Positions 9,235 to 21,163 of a DNA stretch of 64,000 bases are shown piece after piece. The position numbers and the translations under genes were made by a program. Position 1 is the stretch's first letter, and every line of letters begins with the position of its first letter. Below the pieces are notes generated by a model. The model did not search any database, was not told the origin of the DNA, and was given only the letters and a program-made list of their open reading frames with translations. This stretch comes from Elymus sibiricus (lineage: Eukaryota; Streptophyta; Magnoliopsida; Poales; Poaceae), in NCBI GenBank assembly GCA_039707655.1, contig CM077671.1:244852595-244916594 (forward strand), in the 5' to 3' direction.

Positions 9235-11825
9235 GCATCCCCAAGCTTAATTCCTACTCGTCCTCGAGTAGGTAAATGATAAAAACAGAATTTTTGATGT
9301 GGAATGCTGCCTAACATGTTCATCACATATTCCTTTCTTTTGTAGCATGGACATTTGGAGTTTTAGATGGTTCAAAGCTATAGTCTAGTTTCGTCATGAA
9401 GACTTTAATACTCAAGCATGCCAACAAGCAACCATGTCTTTCAAAATATCAACACTAAAGAAAGTTATCCCTAGCCCATCATGCTCAATCATTGATCCAT
9501 TCATGAAAGACACTCAAATATTAGCTACACCGAATGCACAAGTATGATCATAGTGCCCCTAGTTGGTGCTTTATAAGAGAAGATGGAGACTCAAATTGAA
9601 AATAAAAATTGCATAAAGTAAATAGATAGGCCCTTCACAGAGGGAAGTAGGGATTTGTAGAGGTGCCAGAGCTCAAAGCTTAAATTGAGACAGAAAAATA
9701 TTTTGGGTGGCATGCCTTTCCTGTCAACGAAAATGATCGAGTAGTTCTCAATACTTTCCATGCTAGATACATCATAGGCGGTTCCCAAACAGAAAATAAA
9801 GTTTATTCCCTTTTCCACCATTCTTTCACAATCCATGGCTAGCCGTATCCACGGTTGCCTTCCATACCAACACATTTCGAGGAATTTATTATTTGACAAC
9901 ATAAAGTAAATTTCTTTTTTATTTTGGGACTGGGCATCCCTATTACCACCGTACTCTCGTGCAATGACAATGAATAAACACTCATCTTGAGAATAACACA
10001 TCTAGCATGGAAAAATATTGGACACCCCCTACCGTTTCATGAGCGGTATAAGCACACAAAAAGGAAATTCATTTTGAAAATTAGAGATGGCACATACAAA
10101 TTTGCTTAGAACGACACAGAAATACCGCATATAGGTAGGTATGGTGGACTCATATGGCAAAACTGGGTTTATGGATTTTGGATGCACAAGTAGTATTTCT
10201 ACTTAGTACAAGAGGAGGCTAGCAAATAGATTGAGAAGCAACCAACCAAGAAACGAAAATTCACATAAACGGGCATTAAGCATAACTAACACCGAATAAT
10301 GCACCATAAGTAGGATGTAATTTCATTGCACAAGTATTGACTTTCTTGCTTGCATAGGGAATCACAAACCTTAACACCAATATTCTTACTAAAGCATAAT
10401 TACTCACCAACATGAATCACATATTACTATCATCATGTCTCAAAACCATTACAAGGAATCAAGTTTAATTTGTCCAATGATCTTCATGAAAGTTTTTATT
10501 ATATCCCTATTGAATATCTATCACTTTGGGACTAGTTTCATATATTGCCATTGCTTTTGACAAGCTAAAATAAATTTAAGTGAAGAACATGAGCATAAAA
10601 ATTTCATCTCTCAAAATAGTATAAGTGAAGTATGAGAGAATTTCTTCAAAATTTACTAACTCTCAAATTAATCTAAGTGAATCATGAGAGTATTTCTTAA
10701 AAAATTAGTAACTCTAAAATTAATCTAAGTGAAGCATGAGAGTATTTCTTCAAAAATCCAAAGCACGCCGTGCTCAAAAAGATATAAGTGAAGCACTAGA
10801 GCAATTCCATGGCTCAATTTTTTTAAGTGAAGCATATAGAGCAATTCTAACAAATCATAGCATAATTTTGGCTCTCTAAAATAGGTGTGTCCAGCAAGGA
10901 TACTTGTGACAAACTAAATAGCAAATCAAACAAAGACTCAAATAATAAAATACGCTCCAATCAAAACTCATGATATGTGACGAATAAAAATATAGCTCCA
11001 AGTAAAATACCGATGGTCGTTAGAAGAAAGAGGGGATGCCACTCGGGGCATCCCCAAGCTTAGTTTCATGTTTCTCCTTGGATATTATCTTGGGGGTGCT
11101 GTAGCATCCCCAAGCTTAGGCTCCTTTCACTCCTTATTCCGTCATCCATCGTGATCTCACCCAAAACTTGAAAACTTCAATTACACAAAACTCAATAAAA
11201 CCTTCGTGAAATCCGTTAGTATAATAAAGAAAATCACAACTATAAGTACTGCTGAAAACCCATTAATATTTTATTATTGAATTATATATACTGTATTCTG
11301 ACTTTACCATGGCTTATTCCCTTCAATACAAACCATAGATTCATCAAAACAAGCACACAATGCAATGAAAACAGAATCTGTCAAAAACAGAACAGTCTGT
11401 AGTAATTTGTACTCTAACCATACTTCTGTAACTCTAAAAATTCTGAAAAATTAGGAAAAAATAAAGAATTTGTATAGAAATACTGTGTTAAAATTTCAGC
11501 TCATTATCACACTCTAGTAAAAAAGGAAAATTCCTGCACTGGAGTCAAAGTTTTTGTTTCAGATTCAGCATTGTTTCTACTCATCTTGTGAGCCATCCTA
11601 AAGGCTTTACATGGCACAAACACTAATTAAAACATAAAAACTCAATCATAACAGTAGCATAATTGTGTCAACACCCAAGAATAGAAATAAAAAGATGAAA
11701 ATAAATTTATTCATTGGGTTGCCTCCCAACAAGCGCTATCGTTTTATGCCCCTAGCTTGGCATAATGCATAGATTCAAGTGTTGTCATCTTTAGTTTTTG
11801 CTCCATAGGATGCTCTCATGATTGA
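9235..11825 (-). other. 3' non-coding region of element B with three polypurine-tract copies
   Basis: There are no coding frames over 2.6 kb; the only longer frame (9591-10001, -) has no recognisable domain. The PPT next to the LTR (sense TAAGCTTGGGGATGC, 9235-9249) is repeated exactly at 11048-11062 and 11104-11118. A stem-loop, sense CTTCCCTCTGTGAAGGG, lies at 9631-9647. The stretch 9540-10180 is clearly similar to 53400-54040 of element E. A motif beginning GGGTTGCCTCCC lies at 11716-11737, just past the protease, and is shared with element D. Confidence 0.7.
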
Positions 11826-13855
11826 TTAATATGTTGGCTTAATTCTTGTTCTAGGGAAGTGTTCCATACCCTGTCTTAGTGGAAATTGAAATTTAATTTT
11901 GCCTTCTTTCATATCAATCACGGCACCTATAGTGCGTAAAAACGGTCTACCAAGTATAATGGGACAAGACAGATTGCAGTCAATATCAAGAACACAAAAA
12001 TCTATGGGCACATAGTTCCTATTTGCAAGAATAAGAACATCATTAATTCTTCCCAAAGGCTTTTTAATAGTAGAATCCGCCAAGTGCAAATTAAGAGAAC
12101 ATTCTTCAATATTGGTAAGACCAAGCACATCACATAAAGATTTTGGAATTGTGGAAACACTAGCACCCAAATCACATAAAGCAAAGCACTCATAATTTTT
12201 AATATTGATTTTAATGGTAGGTTCCCACTCATCATGTAATTTTATAGGAATTGAAATCTCTAACTCCAACTTTTCTTCAAAAGATTTCATCATGGCATCA
12301 ACAATATGTTTACTAAAAGCTTTATTTTGTTCATAAGCATGCGGTGAATTTATCATGGATTGCAGCAAAGAAATACATTCAATCAAAGAGCAACTATCAT
12401 AGTTAAAATCTTTGCAATCCAAAATAGTGGGCACATCACTAGTTAAAGTTTTGACCTCTTCAAACCCACTTCCCTCAATTTTTTCATCAAGATTTTCACC
12501 CTCCAACTCATTGGGACGCCTTCTAGCTAAAGTTAAATCTACTTCAGTCCCTTTATCATCAATTTTAATATTACTAAACAAGGAATCAATAGAAGAAACA
12601 CCAATCACTTTAAGATCTTCATCATTTTTAAGAAAGCAATCACTAGAAAACGCTTTTTCTAAAAATTCTCTTTTAGCTCTAAGCATAGCGGTTCTTTTCT
12701 TACTTTAATCCATAGAAACATATAAAGCTTTAATTGATTCATCAATCTTAGGTGCAAAAGCTTTCAACTTGAGATTTTCTACATCATGGGAAATTCTATC
12801 AATGCTTCTAGACATATCATCAATCTTATTCAACTTTTCTTCTATCGTAGTATTGAAAACTTTTTGAGCATTGATAAATTCTTTAATATTAATCTCAAGA
12901 TCAGAGGGGTTCCTATTATTATTGTAAGATAATTACCATAGGAATTGCCATAATTATTGGAGAAATTTCCAGGAAAAGGCCTAGGATTAGAATTACCTCT
13001 ATAAGCATTACTATTAAAATTGTTTCGCGAGATGAATCTCATATCTACGGAATCACTATTTTTGTCAATCAAAGTAGACAAAGGCACATCATTAAGATCA
13101 ATAGGAGAATTTTTACTAGCAACCAACTTCATAAGAGCATCAACTTTTTCACTCAAAGTACTAATTTCTTCAACCGAATTAACTTTTTTACTAGTAGGTG
13201 CTCTTTCAGTATGCCATTGTGAATAATTTGCCATAATATTATCTTGCAATTTAGTAGCTTCACCCAAAGTAATTTCCATAAAAGTACCACCCGCGGCGGA
13301 ATCTAAAAGATTTCTAGAGACAAAATTCAATCCCGCATAAAAGTTTTGTATGATCATCCAAAGATTCAAACCATGAGTAGGACAATTTCTTAGCATCAAT
13401 TTCATTCTTTCCCAAGATTGTGCAACATGTTCATGCTCAAGTTGCTTAAAATTCATGATTTGAGTTCTAAGGGAAATAATTTTCGCACGAGGAAATACTT
13501 AGTAACAAAAGCATCCTTGCACTTATCCCAAGAATCGATACTATTGCGAGGCAAAGAAGAAAACCAAATTTTTGCACGATCCCGCAAGGAGAAAGGAAAT
13601 AATTTCAACTTCACTATACCATTGTCCACATCTTTTTTTCTTTTGCATATCACATAATTCTACGAATGTGTTTAGATGGGACGCGGCATCCTCATTAGGA
13701 GTGCTAGAAAATTGATCTTTCATGACAAGATTCAACAAAGCGACATTAATATCACAAGACTCCGCACTAGTGGCGGCAGGAGCAATCGGAGTACTAATAA
13801 AATCATTATTATTGGTATTGGAAAAATCACACAATTTGGTATTTTCTTGAGTCAT
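11826..13855 (-). pseudogene. gag-protease of element B, frameshifted
   Basis: Gag starts at ATG 13855 (MTQENTKLCDF). The frame slips at a T7 run (13633-13639) and again near 13490. Typical plant Gypsy gag motifs follow: LRDRAKIWFSSLPRNSIDSW and a region ending at AAGGTFMEITLGEA. A Gly/Asn-rich tract (about 12940-13040) takes the place of a visible CCHC knuckle. The protease part (12686-11826) has FALCDLGASVSTIPKSLCDVLGL, the Athila-type active-site context with one Asp in DLGAS, and the downstream flap-like CPIILGRPFLRTIGAVID. The frame then stops with TAA and nothing resembling RT follows. In the family gag builds the particle and the protease matures it. This copy cannot make a full protein. 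Confidence 0.8.
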
Positions 13856-14044
13856 CGTGACTACGCAAACAAGATTGCAAGCAAACAAGAGATCTGACGA
13901 GAAAAGGGCAAACGAAAAAGAGGGCGAATAAAATGGCAAATTTGGTGAAGTGGGGGAGAGGAAAACGAGAGGCAAATGGCAAATAATGTAAATTGCAAGG
14001 AGATGAGATTTGTGATTAGGAACCTGATAGATGTTGATGATGTC

Positions 14045-14062
14045 TCCCCGGCAACAGTGCCA
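14045..14062 (-). promoter_or_regulatory. Primer binding site of element B (tRNA-Asp type)
   Basis: Sense TGGCACTGTTGCCGGGGA, ten bases from the 5' LTR edge at 14073. It has two changes from the tRNA-Asp complement, both CpG-type transitions. Confidence 0.8.
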
Positions 14063-14072
14063 GAAATTCCTT

Positions 14073-14101
14073 TGACGTGGCTTGAGACTGCGTCGGTGTT
14101 T
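14073..14101 (-). repeat. 5' LTR of element B, first 29 bp
   Basis: TGACGTGGCTTGAGACTGCG matches the start of the 3' LTR at 7647. It is cut after TGTTT (14097-14101), the target site of the Copia insertion, and continues at 41289. Confidence 0.85.
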
Positions 14102-15781
14102 TGTTGGGGAACGTTGCATGGGAAACAAAAAATTTCCTATGCACACGCAAGATCTATCCATGGTGATGAGCACCTACGAGAGGGAGAGTGGATCTACGTA
14201 CTCTTGTAGGTCGCTAAGCGGGAAGCATTAAGAAACGCGGTTGATGTAGTCGAATGTCTTTGCGATCCAAATCGCTAGCCGTTCCGGGATACAATCACGA
14301 TCCGTCTCGCGATCCAATCACGATCCGTCCCGCGATCCAATCGCGGTCCTTCCGATCTAGTGCCGAACGGATGGCACCTCCGCGTTCAGCACACGTACAG
14401 CTCGATGACGATCTCCGCCTTCTTGATCCAGCAAGAGGGGGCGGACAGGTAGATGAGTTCTCCGGCAACACAACAACGTGGGGGCGGTGGTGGTGAACTA
14501 ATCCGGCAGGGCTTCGTCGAGCTCTACCGAACTAATCTATAGGAGAAACGATCTAGAGGAAGAAGTGGGCAGCACGTGGCAATTAGGGTTGGGGCTGCCC
14601 TCAGATCCTCTAGTATATATAGGAGGAAGGGAGGGGAGGAGGCAGCCTCAAACCCTCCACAAGGAGGATTCGGCCGAACTAGGAGGAGGTGGAGGAGTCC
14701 ACCTCCAATCCTACTCCAAGTAGGATTCCAATCCTACTTGGAATCCTTCCCTCTCCTTGGGGTCTCTTCCTTTCCCACCTTCCTAGCCGCATGGGCCTTG
14801 TGGGGCTGGTTTTCCCAGCCCACTAAGGGCTGGTGCACCACCCCTCAGGCCCATGTGGCCGCCCGGCGTGGGTGGCCCCTCCCGATGGCCCTCCGGCACT
14901 CCCGGTACACTACCGGAACTACCCGAAACATTTCTGGTGGCCAAAACGGGACTTCCTATATATCAATCTTTACCTCTGGACCATTCCGGAGCACCTCGTG
15001 ATGTCCGGGATCTCATACGGGACTCCGAACAACCTTTGGTCACCACCATACATAACTCAATACTACCGAAACGTCACCGAACGTTAAGTGTGCAGACCCT
15101 GCCGGTTCGAGAACTATGTAGACATGACCGAGACACCTCCATGGTCAATAACCAATAGCAGGACCTGGATGCCCATATTGGTTCCTACATATTCTACGAA
15201 GATCTTTATCGGTTGAACCTCTATGTCAAGGATTCAGTTAATCCCGTATGTTGTTCCCTTTGTTCTTCGGTATGTTACTTGCCCGAGATTCGATCGTCTG
15301 TATCTCTATACCTAGTTCAATCTCATTACCGGCAAGTCTCTTTACTCATTCCGTAATACAAGATCCCGTGGCTAACTCTTTAGTCACATTGCTTGCAAGG
15401 CTTATTGTGATGTTGTATTACCGAGTGGGCCCTGAGATACCTCTCCGTCATATGGAGTAACAAATCCCAGTCTCGATCCATGCCATCTCAACAAACACCT
15501 TCGGAGATACCTGTAGAGCATCTTTATAGTCACCCAGTTATGTTGCGACGTTTGATACACACAAGGTATTCCTCCGGTGTCAGTGAGTTGCATGATCTCA
15601 TGGTCATAGGAACAGATACTTGACATGCAGAAAACTATAGCAATAAACTGACACGATCATATGCTACGTTCATAGTTTGGGTCTTGTCCATCACATCATT
15701 CTCCTAATGACGTGATCCCGTTATCAAATGACATCTCATGTCTATGGCTAGGAAACCTTAACCATCTTTGATCAACGAGCT
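14102..15781 (-). repeat. 3' LTR of the Copia element, part 1
   Basis: It begins TGTTGGGGAACGTTGCATGG and stops at the GAGCT target (15777-15781) of Tat-2. A TATA box (TATATATA) is at about 14613-14621. The last 163 bp continue at 34255-34417. Confidence 0.9.
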
Positions 15782-16851
15782 TGTCGTGGTTTTCTCACGG
15801 CAGATGCCATGGGGTGGCTTATCGAGAGTGGTTGGGGCCGAAGGACGCCGACGGGCTCCGGGAACGGGATTAGGCACAAGCGGTGACGGACACACAATGT
15901 ACCCAGGTTCGGGGCCCTCCGTGGGAGGTAATACCCCTAGTCCTGCTTGTCTAGTTGGATGGTGGGTGATGTTACAATGGTGCTCCTTGAGCTGGGGTCT
16001 AGAGGAGGAAGAAGGAGCGGCCGGCTCCTCTTCCCTTTCTACGTGAGAGTGAGAGTGTGAGACGGGAGGAATCCCTTAATGCTTGCCTGCCCGATGCATG
16101 GGGGCTTCGGGGGGTTTTATAGGCCAACCCCCCGGCTTACAGTATTCCTAAGGTAATAAAGGGGGGGGGACCCGGCTGGCAGCCTGTCCAGCCGGCCAGG
16201 GGGCCCACCCGCAGCGCCGTCTCATCACTCGTAGGGCCCGCCAGCTGCGTGGTCCCATCGCCAACTGGGGCCCGCCAGCCGGCTCTTCTACTGGCCTGCG
16301 CCTACCTGCTACGGCACGGGCTGCCCCGCATGGCGTCGTCTTGCGCCTGCCGGCCGAAGTCAGCGGTACGGCCGGCTGCGCTGTAGCCACGCCGGGGAAG
16401 GTAGTGGAGTAGACGGCGGCGTGGCGGCACTGTTGCCCCACCGAGTCTCAATCAGTCCTGGTCAGCGGTACGACGGCCCGGACTGTAGCCGCTCGTGCCC
16501 GCGCGTCAGCGGTCGCTGTAGCCACGCCGGGGCAGGTAACGGAGTGGACGGCGATGTACCTGGCCACAGTGAGAAGGGACGGGTGCCTGCCCGCCTAGTG
16601 GTCATTAGAAGGGCCGGCCGCAGGGCGGGCGGCCGTAGGCTGGCCAGGGGCTGGGCGGCCGGCCCCTGACCAGCCGACTGTGAGTCAGCCGGTGGTGGGC
16701 CTGCCAGTAGCCCTCCAGCCGGCCTTGGTACAGTCGGCCGTAGGCCAGCTGGCAGTACGCTGGCCGGCTGCGGGCCAGCCGGCCGTATGGTTTTTTCAGA
16801 TGGGGTTGGAACCCCTCAGTCTTGGCCTACCTAGGGGTAATAACCCCGTCA
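15782..16851 (-). repeat. 3' LTR of Tat-2 (1,070 bp)
   Basis: It is rich in short, partly palindromic CAGCCGGCC / GGCCGGCTG repeats, especially 16600-16790. It matches 33182-34249 end to end. Confidence 0.9.
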
Positions 16852-16880
16852 GTAGTCCCCAAAGCCGGCGGGGGCCCGCG
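16852..16880 (-). promoter_or_regulatory. Polypurine tract of Tat-2
   Basis: In the sense direction the tract reads GGCTTTGGGGACTAC directly before the LTR TGACGGGG. It is comparable with GGGGGCTAC of Tat-1. Confidence 0.7.
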
Positions 16881-17228
16881 TCCTTCCGACGAGGGGGAGC
16901 CGGCGGCTTCATCCGGCGGCGTCCGCCTATCGCGTGGGATCGATCGATCCGCCGGGTCGGCTACCGCTCCCGACGCCTCGGGTCCTGTCGCGCCGCTTCG
17001 GGTCCCGTGTCGGGCCGGGGCTCGCCACGCAGGGCGTAATGATGCTGAGGGCCCCGCACCTAGGGCTCGACGGGACGTCCCCCTGGGCCTAGCCCAGTAG
17101 GCCTCGGGCCGCAGGCGGGGATCCTCTGTGCCCGGACCCCAACGGCCGCGGCTCGCGGTGCCCACGTCCCGCGGATTCCCCGGGGGAGTGAGCGCAGTTA
17201 ATCCCCACGTCCCCCGGGCGTCGCCCCC

Positions 17229-17240
17229 TTATTTATAAGG
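17229..17240 (+). promoter_or_regulatory. TATA-like box of the Tat-2 antisense gene
   Basis: TTATTTATAAGG lies about 130 bp before the ATG at 17367 and is followed by a CT-rich leader typical of plant mRNAs. It suggests the antisense gene has its own promoter just inside the 3' LTR. The 16881-17228 stretch before it holds nothing else I recognise. Confidence 0.5.
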
Positions 17241-17366
17241 GGAGGGGGAGGGGCGGAGGCAGTTCGCGCACCCCTCTCCCCATCGTCTTCCTCCTCTCGC
17301 AGTCCGTTGCTTTGGCTCGCACTGCTGCTCCGCTCGCTTGCTTCCTTGCGCTCGATCGCCTCGGAA

Positions 17367-20300
17367 ATGACCGACGGACCCTCCGGCAGCTGGGGTGGCT
17401 CCATCATCACCGAGGAGGACATTGCGCACCTCCGCCGCGCCCGCATGCTGCCGTCAGAGGACCGCGTCGCCGCCCGTCCACCGGGCGGCGAGGTGGCGCC
17501 CGAGCCCCAGGAGGGGGGGTTCGTGGTGTTTGCGTGGCATTTCTCACGCGGCTTCGGCCTGCCGGTGAGCCAGTTCTGCCGCCTTTTTATGGACACTTTT
17601 GATCTCCAGCCGCACAAGCTTGGGCCCAACTCCATCCTTCAACTCTCGAGCTTCGTGACGCTCTGCGAGGGCTACCTCGGACTTCTCCCCTTCGTGGAGT
17701 TGTGGAGGAAGCTCTTCTACGTCAAGGCCCTGAGGAACGACGACGAGCCGTACGCCTGCGGGGGCACGGTGATATGCGTCCGGGGCCCGCTGTTCCCCCG
17801 CCTCACCCTCATCGAGTCCGTCAAGAGATGGAACCGGACGTTCTTCTACGTGAAGAACGTCGACCCGGCGTGGGACTACATCCGGCTGCCGGCTTTCGTC
17901 AACGCCCCATCCTCGGGGCTGAACTGGACGGGTGACGGGCCGCCTGGAGATCTGGTCGAGGAGCTGGCCGGTTCCGGACCATGAGGAGCGGAGAGGGGCT
18001 GGTTGCGGCCGATCTGGTGGCCGCCTTCATCGATCGCCGGGTGCTGCCCCTGCAGCAGAGGCCGCACCGGATCTGTGAAATGTCGGGCCGGCGGGACCCC
18101 TGCCGGTTGTCCACCTTTGACCTGTCGACAACCCAGGTGGCGAGGCGGGTGAACGCCATCACCAACTTTAAGCTGAAGCCGGGGACTTGGAGATTCGGCA
18201 AGATGCCGTATAGCCGGCATGACCCGGCGCCCCTGGTACGCTCTGACGTGGGGATTTTCTTCCCTCTCTGTTTTTCCAGCCGGCCTCCCCTTGCTCACAC
18301 GCCACGCTGACCGCAGCATTTTGTTCGACAAAACACACCGGACGGCCCGCACCCCCAGGTATTCTAGGCGGAACGTGTCGAATCCGACCCAGATGATTTC
18401 GAGCTGGGGGGAGGCGTCGAAGAGGGGGCCGACTCCTCGGGGGAGGTTGAGGCGGACGGGGCGATGGGCGACCCGGGAGCCGGCGGGTGCCGAGCGGCTG
18501 GTGAGTTCCCCTCAGGACCCTCGATCCAAGATTGGACCGACGATGATGATGATGACGATGTCCAGGTCTTGGACGCGCCTCCCCTCACAGCTCGCCGGGG
18601 ACCGCGGGGACAGAGTGAGGAGCAGCCGGCCCGCGGCCAGACGGCCGAGGCCTCCCGTCGGGAGAAGAGGCCGGCCTCGGGGCAGCCGTCGACATAGCCG
18701 CCGGCTCGTAAGAGAGTGCGAGCAGCCGTTGCGAAGCCGCCGCCCCGGGCCAGGTGGCCACTTCCCGTCGTCGCCGGGTAAGCACTTTTTCTTAATTCTT
18801 ATTGGTTTTTCGAGTTTACGAGCCGGCAAGTGCCTGAGGGCCCATTTTTTGTTTGCCCCAGGGATGCCATCGAGCTCCATGACACGGAGTCGACCGCCGA
18901 CCCGGTGGACGCCGCCAGCCTGCAGGCGTAGGAGCACGCGGCCATGGTGCGGGAGGAGAAGAGGCGGCTCGCAGAGCTGCGAGCCGCGAAGGCAGGGCGA
19001 AGGGCACGCCCTCGCGTTCGGGGGCCTCGTGCGATGGGAGGCGGAGGCGGTCTGGCGACCCGACGCGCGCGACGGACTCGGCGGTGGAATCGACACGGAG
19101 GTCGAGGCCTCCATCGAGTGAGTCGCGAGAGCCGGCTGTGGAGACGGCCACGGCCCCGCCCATGGTGGTGGTGACTCGTCCGGCGGGAGCAGTTCCCGAG
19201 CCGGCTCGGGAGACGGCCCAGCGGGGGGAGACGGTAGTGACCCCGCCCATCGTCGAGCCGGCCGCGGCAGATGTGCACGTCTCCCCGATTGTGCCGGAGG
19301 TGGCGCCGGATACAATAGTCGGTGGGAGGAGCAAGCCGGGCCAGCCGGCTGTTGAACCGGTCCGGCAGGTGGCGGAGCTGGCCGTGCCGGTCGTGGAGGG
19401 GCCTGAGGCCGGCTCCCGAGCCCTGGTAGTCACCACCAACCTTCCGCCGGCTGCCGCCGCGGCGGACGCCGGGTCGAGCGGTGGGTCGAGCCGATCGAGG
19501 AGGACCATGCTTGACGTGATCCGGGTCGAGCGGTGGGTCGCCCCGGTCGTCCCGGCCCCGCCAGCCGGCAACCAGGCCCTTGCGCCTGGGGAGCCAGGCC
19601 GCATCATGGCGCACTGCCGTGAGGGACTGGCTAGGTTCGTGAAGGCCGCCGAAAGCAATTTTTGGCGCATGGAGGAGGCGGTGGAGGTGAGATTCTCCTG
19701 CCTCGCGTTGAACTTTCAGTGGGGGCGCGCAAGCGCACCCACTGGGTGTAGCCCCCGAGATTCGGGCCGGCTGCTTGGCTGCGTGGCAGCCGGGCCGGAT
19801 CTACCCCTCTTTTGCTTGTCTAACTTCTTGTTTCTTGGTGCGGAGCAGGCTGAGAACGCCAGGCGGCAGGCGCTCTTTGATGAGGCGGTCGCTATCCACA
19901 ACCGCGGCAAGCTCGGCTTCTATCAGGTCCAGGGGGAGCTGAAGAAGGCGCAAGGTATGCTTGTTCCAGTGGGGGGGCGCGAGCACACCCACTGGGTGTA
20001 GCCCCCGAGAGTCGGGCCGGCTGCTCGGCAGTCGGCCCGGGTCTTCCGCATTTGAGTAGCTCATGTTGGGTTTTTCACAGAGGAGTTGACCCTGATTCGG
20101 CAGAAGAGGGACGAACTGGCCTCCGAACGGGACCGGCTGGGGCAGGAGCTCCAGGCGGTTACGTCGGAGCAGGACCGGCTGGGCGGCCTGGTTGTTGATG
20201 GCCAGGCGGCGCGGGAGTGCCTGACCGCGGAGCTGCAGCGGGAAGCGGCGGCCCGGGAGGACGTCGCCAAGCAGACGACCGACGCCACCCGGCGGGCCAC

Positions 20301-21163
20301 CGCTCTTCAAGGCGAAGTGGATAGCCTCAAGGGAGAGCTCGAGATGCGCGGGGCTGCCCTTGCCCGGTCGGAGGAGGCACTGGAGAGGGACTGGAGCGCA
20401 GGGCTTCAGTTTGCCCTCGAGATGGACAAGGCCTTCCAGCGTGAGTTTTGTTTTCGAGTCTTCTTCTCTTGCCGACCGTTTTCGACTTGCTTTTGTCTTG
20501 TTTGTTGATTCTTCTCCTTCCCTAGACCGGTTCCCGGATACCCAGCGTCGCTCCAAGTGGGCTGTTGCGGAGCATCGGGAGTGCCTGCGGCAGCGCGGGC
20601 AGGAGGTGGAGGAGCACGCCGGCTGGGACGTGCCGGAGCTCGCGCTGGCTGTCGAGAACCGGCTGATGCACGTTCAGCGCTGCATGGACCGGCTCCTTAC
20701 GGCTGGCAAGGAGATGATTTCGGCCCTCTGGCCGGGTCGTGGGGCCCCGGAGGGCCGCGTGGCGCTGTGGCTGGAGAACGCGGTGGCCCGGCTCGAGGTT
20801 TGGAAGGCGTCGGCGGCCCGCTCCGGTGCGCAGATGGCCCTTCGGTTCGTCACCTCGTGGTACCCCGGCATCAACTTGGACCGGCTGGTCACGATGCGCG
20901 AGGTCCCCGAGGTGGAGCGAGCCGCCCGCGTAGGCGCCCTGGTCCGCCGAGCCAACGAGCTGGCGTCCTACGTCGACCCAGACGAGCTCCTGCCAGCGCT
21001 AGGTGAGGACGGCGAGCCGATCGCCGAGGACTCCTTCGGCAATCCTCGAGGACACGAGGACGACGATGTCGCCGACGAGAGAACCACCTCCAGCATAGGC
21101 AGCGACACCGAGGCCGCGGAGGCCATGGAGGAAGAGCCGGTCGGCGAAGCACCAGCAGCCTGA
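17367..21163 (+). pseudogene. Antisense additional gene of Tat-2, six exons
   Basis: The gene runs opposite to gag-pol. The exons I infer are 17367-18235, 18368-18777, 18862-19686, 19849-19954, 20081-20440 and 20526-21163. Every intron is GT...AG, 84-162 bp, and the reading phase is kept across each join. Exon 1 encodes a PF04195-like domain (FCRLFMDTFDLQPHKLGPNS, FRERGFGLP-type context, CEGYLGLLPFVELWRKLFYV, RRVLPLQQRPHRICEM). Exon 2 has a basic region (PPARKRVRAAV). Exons 3-5 encode Ala/Pro-rich and coiled-coil sequence (QKRDELASERDRLGQELQAV). Exon 6 has PGINLDRLVTMREVPEVERA and an acidic tail. Damage: a frameshift near 17970, TAG at 18695 and 18929, and at least one frame change at 18950-19090. 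Exons 4-6 are intact. Function is unknown; such ORFs are known in Tat elements. Confidence 0.75.
19717..20050 (+). repeat. Hairpin-bearing repeat present in introns 3 and 4 of the antisense gene
   Basis: An ~85 bp unit occurs at about 19716-19800 and 19966-20050. Each starts with an inverted repeat, CAGTGGG ... CCCACTG (19717-19744 and 19967-19994), followed by GGTGTAGCCCCCGAGA and GGGCCGGCTGCT. The two copies lie near the 5' splice sites of consecutive introns, with a 106 bp exon between them. A trace, CCACCCACTGGGGGTGTA, recurs after the stop codon at about 21223. Confidence 0.7.

Noticed and set aside
18219..19670. Long minus-strand frames of about 250-285 codons
   Set aside because: Shadows of exons 2 and 3 of the antisense gene in very GC-rich DNA; Arg/Pro-rich with no motif.
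17367..21163. A host gene with six exons
   Set aside because: It lies entirely between the PPT and integrase of Tat-2, in the position and orientation of the known antisense ORF of Tat elements, and has a homologue in Tat-1.
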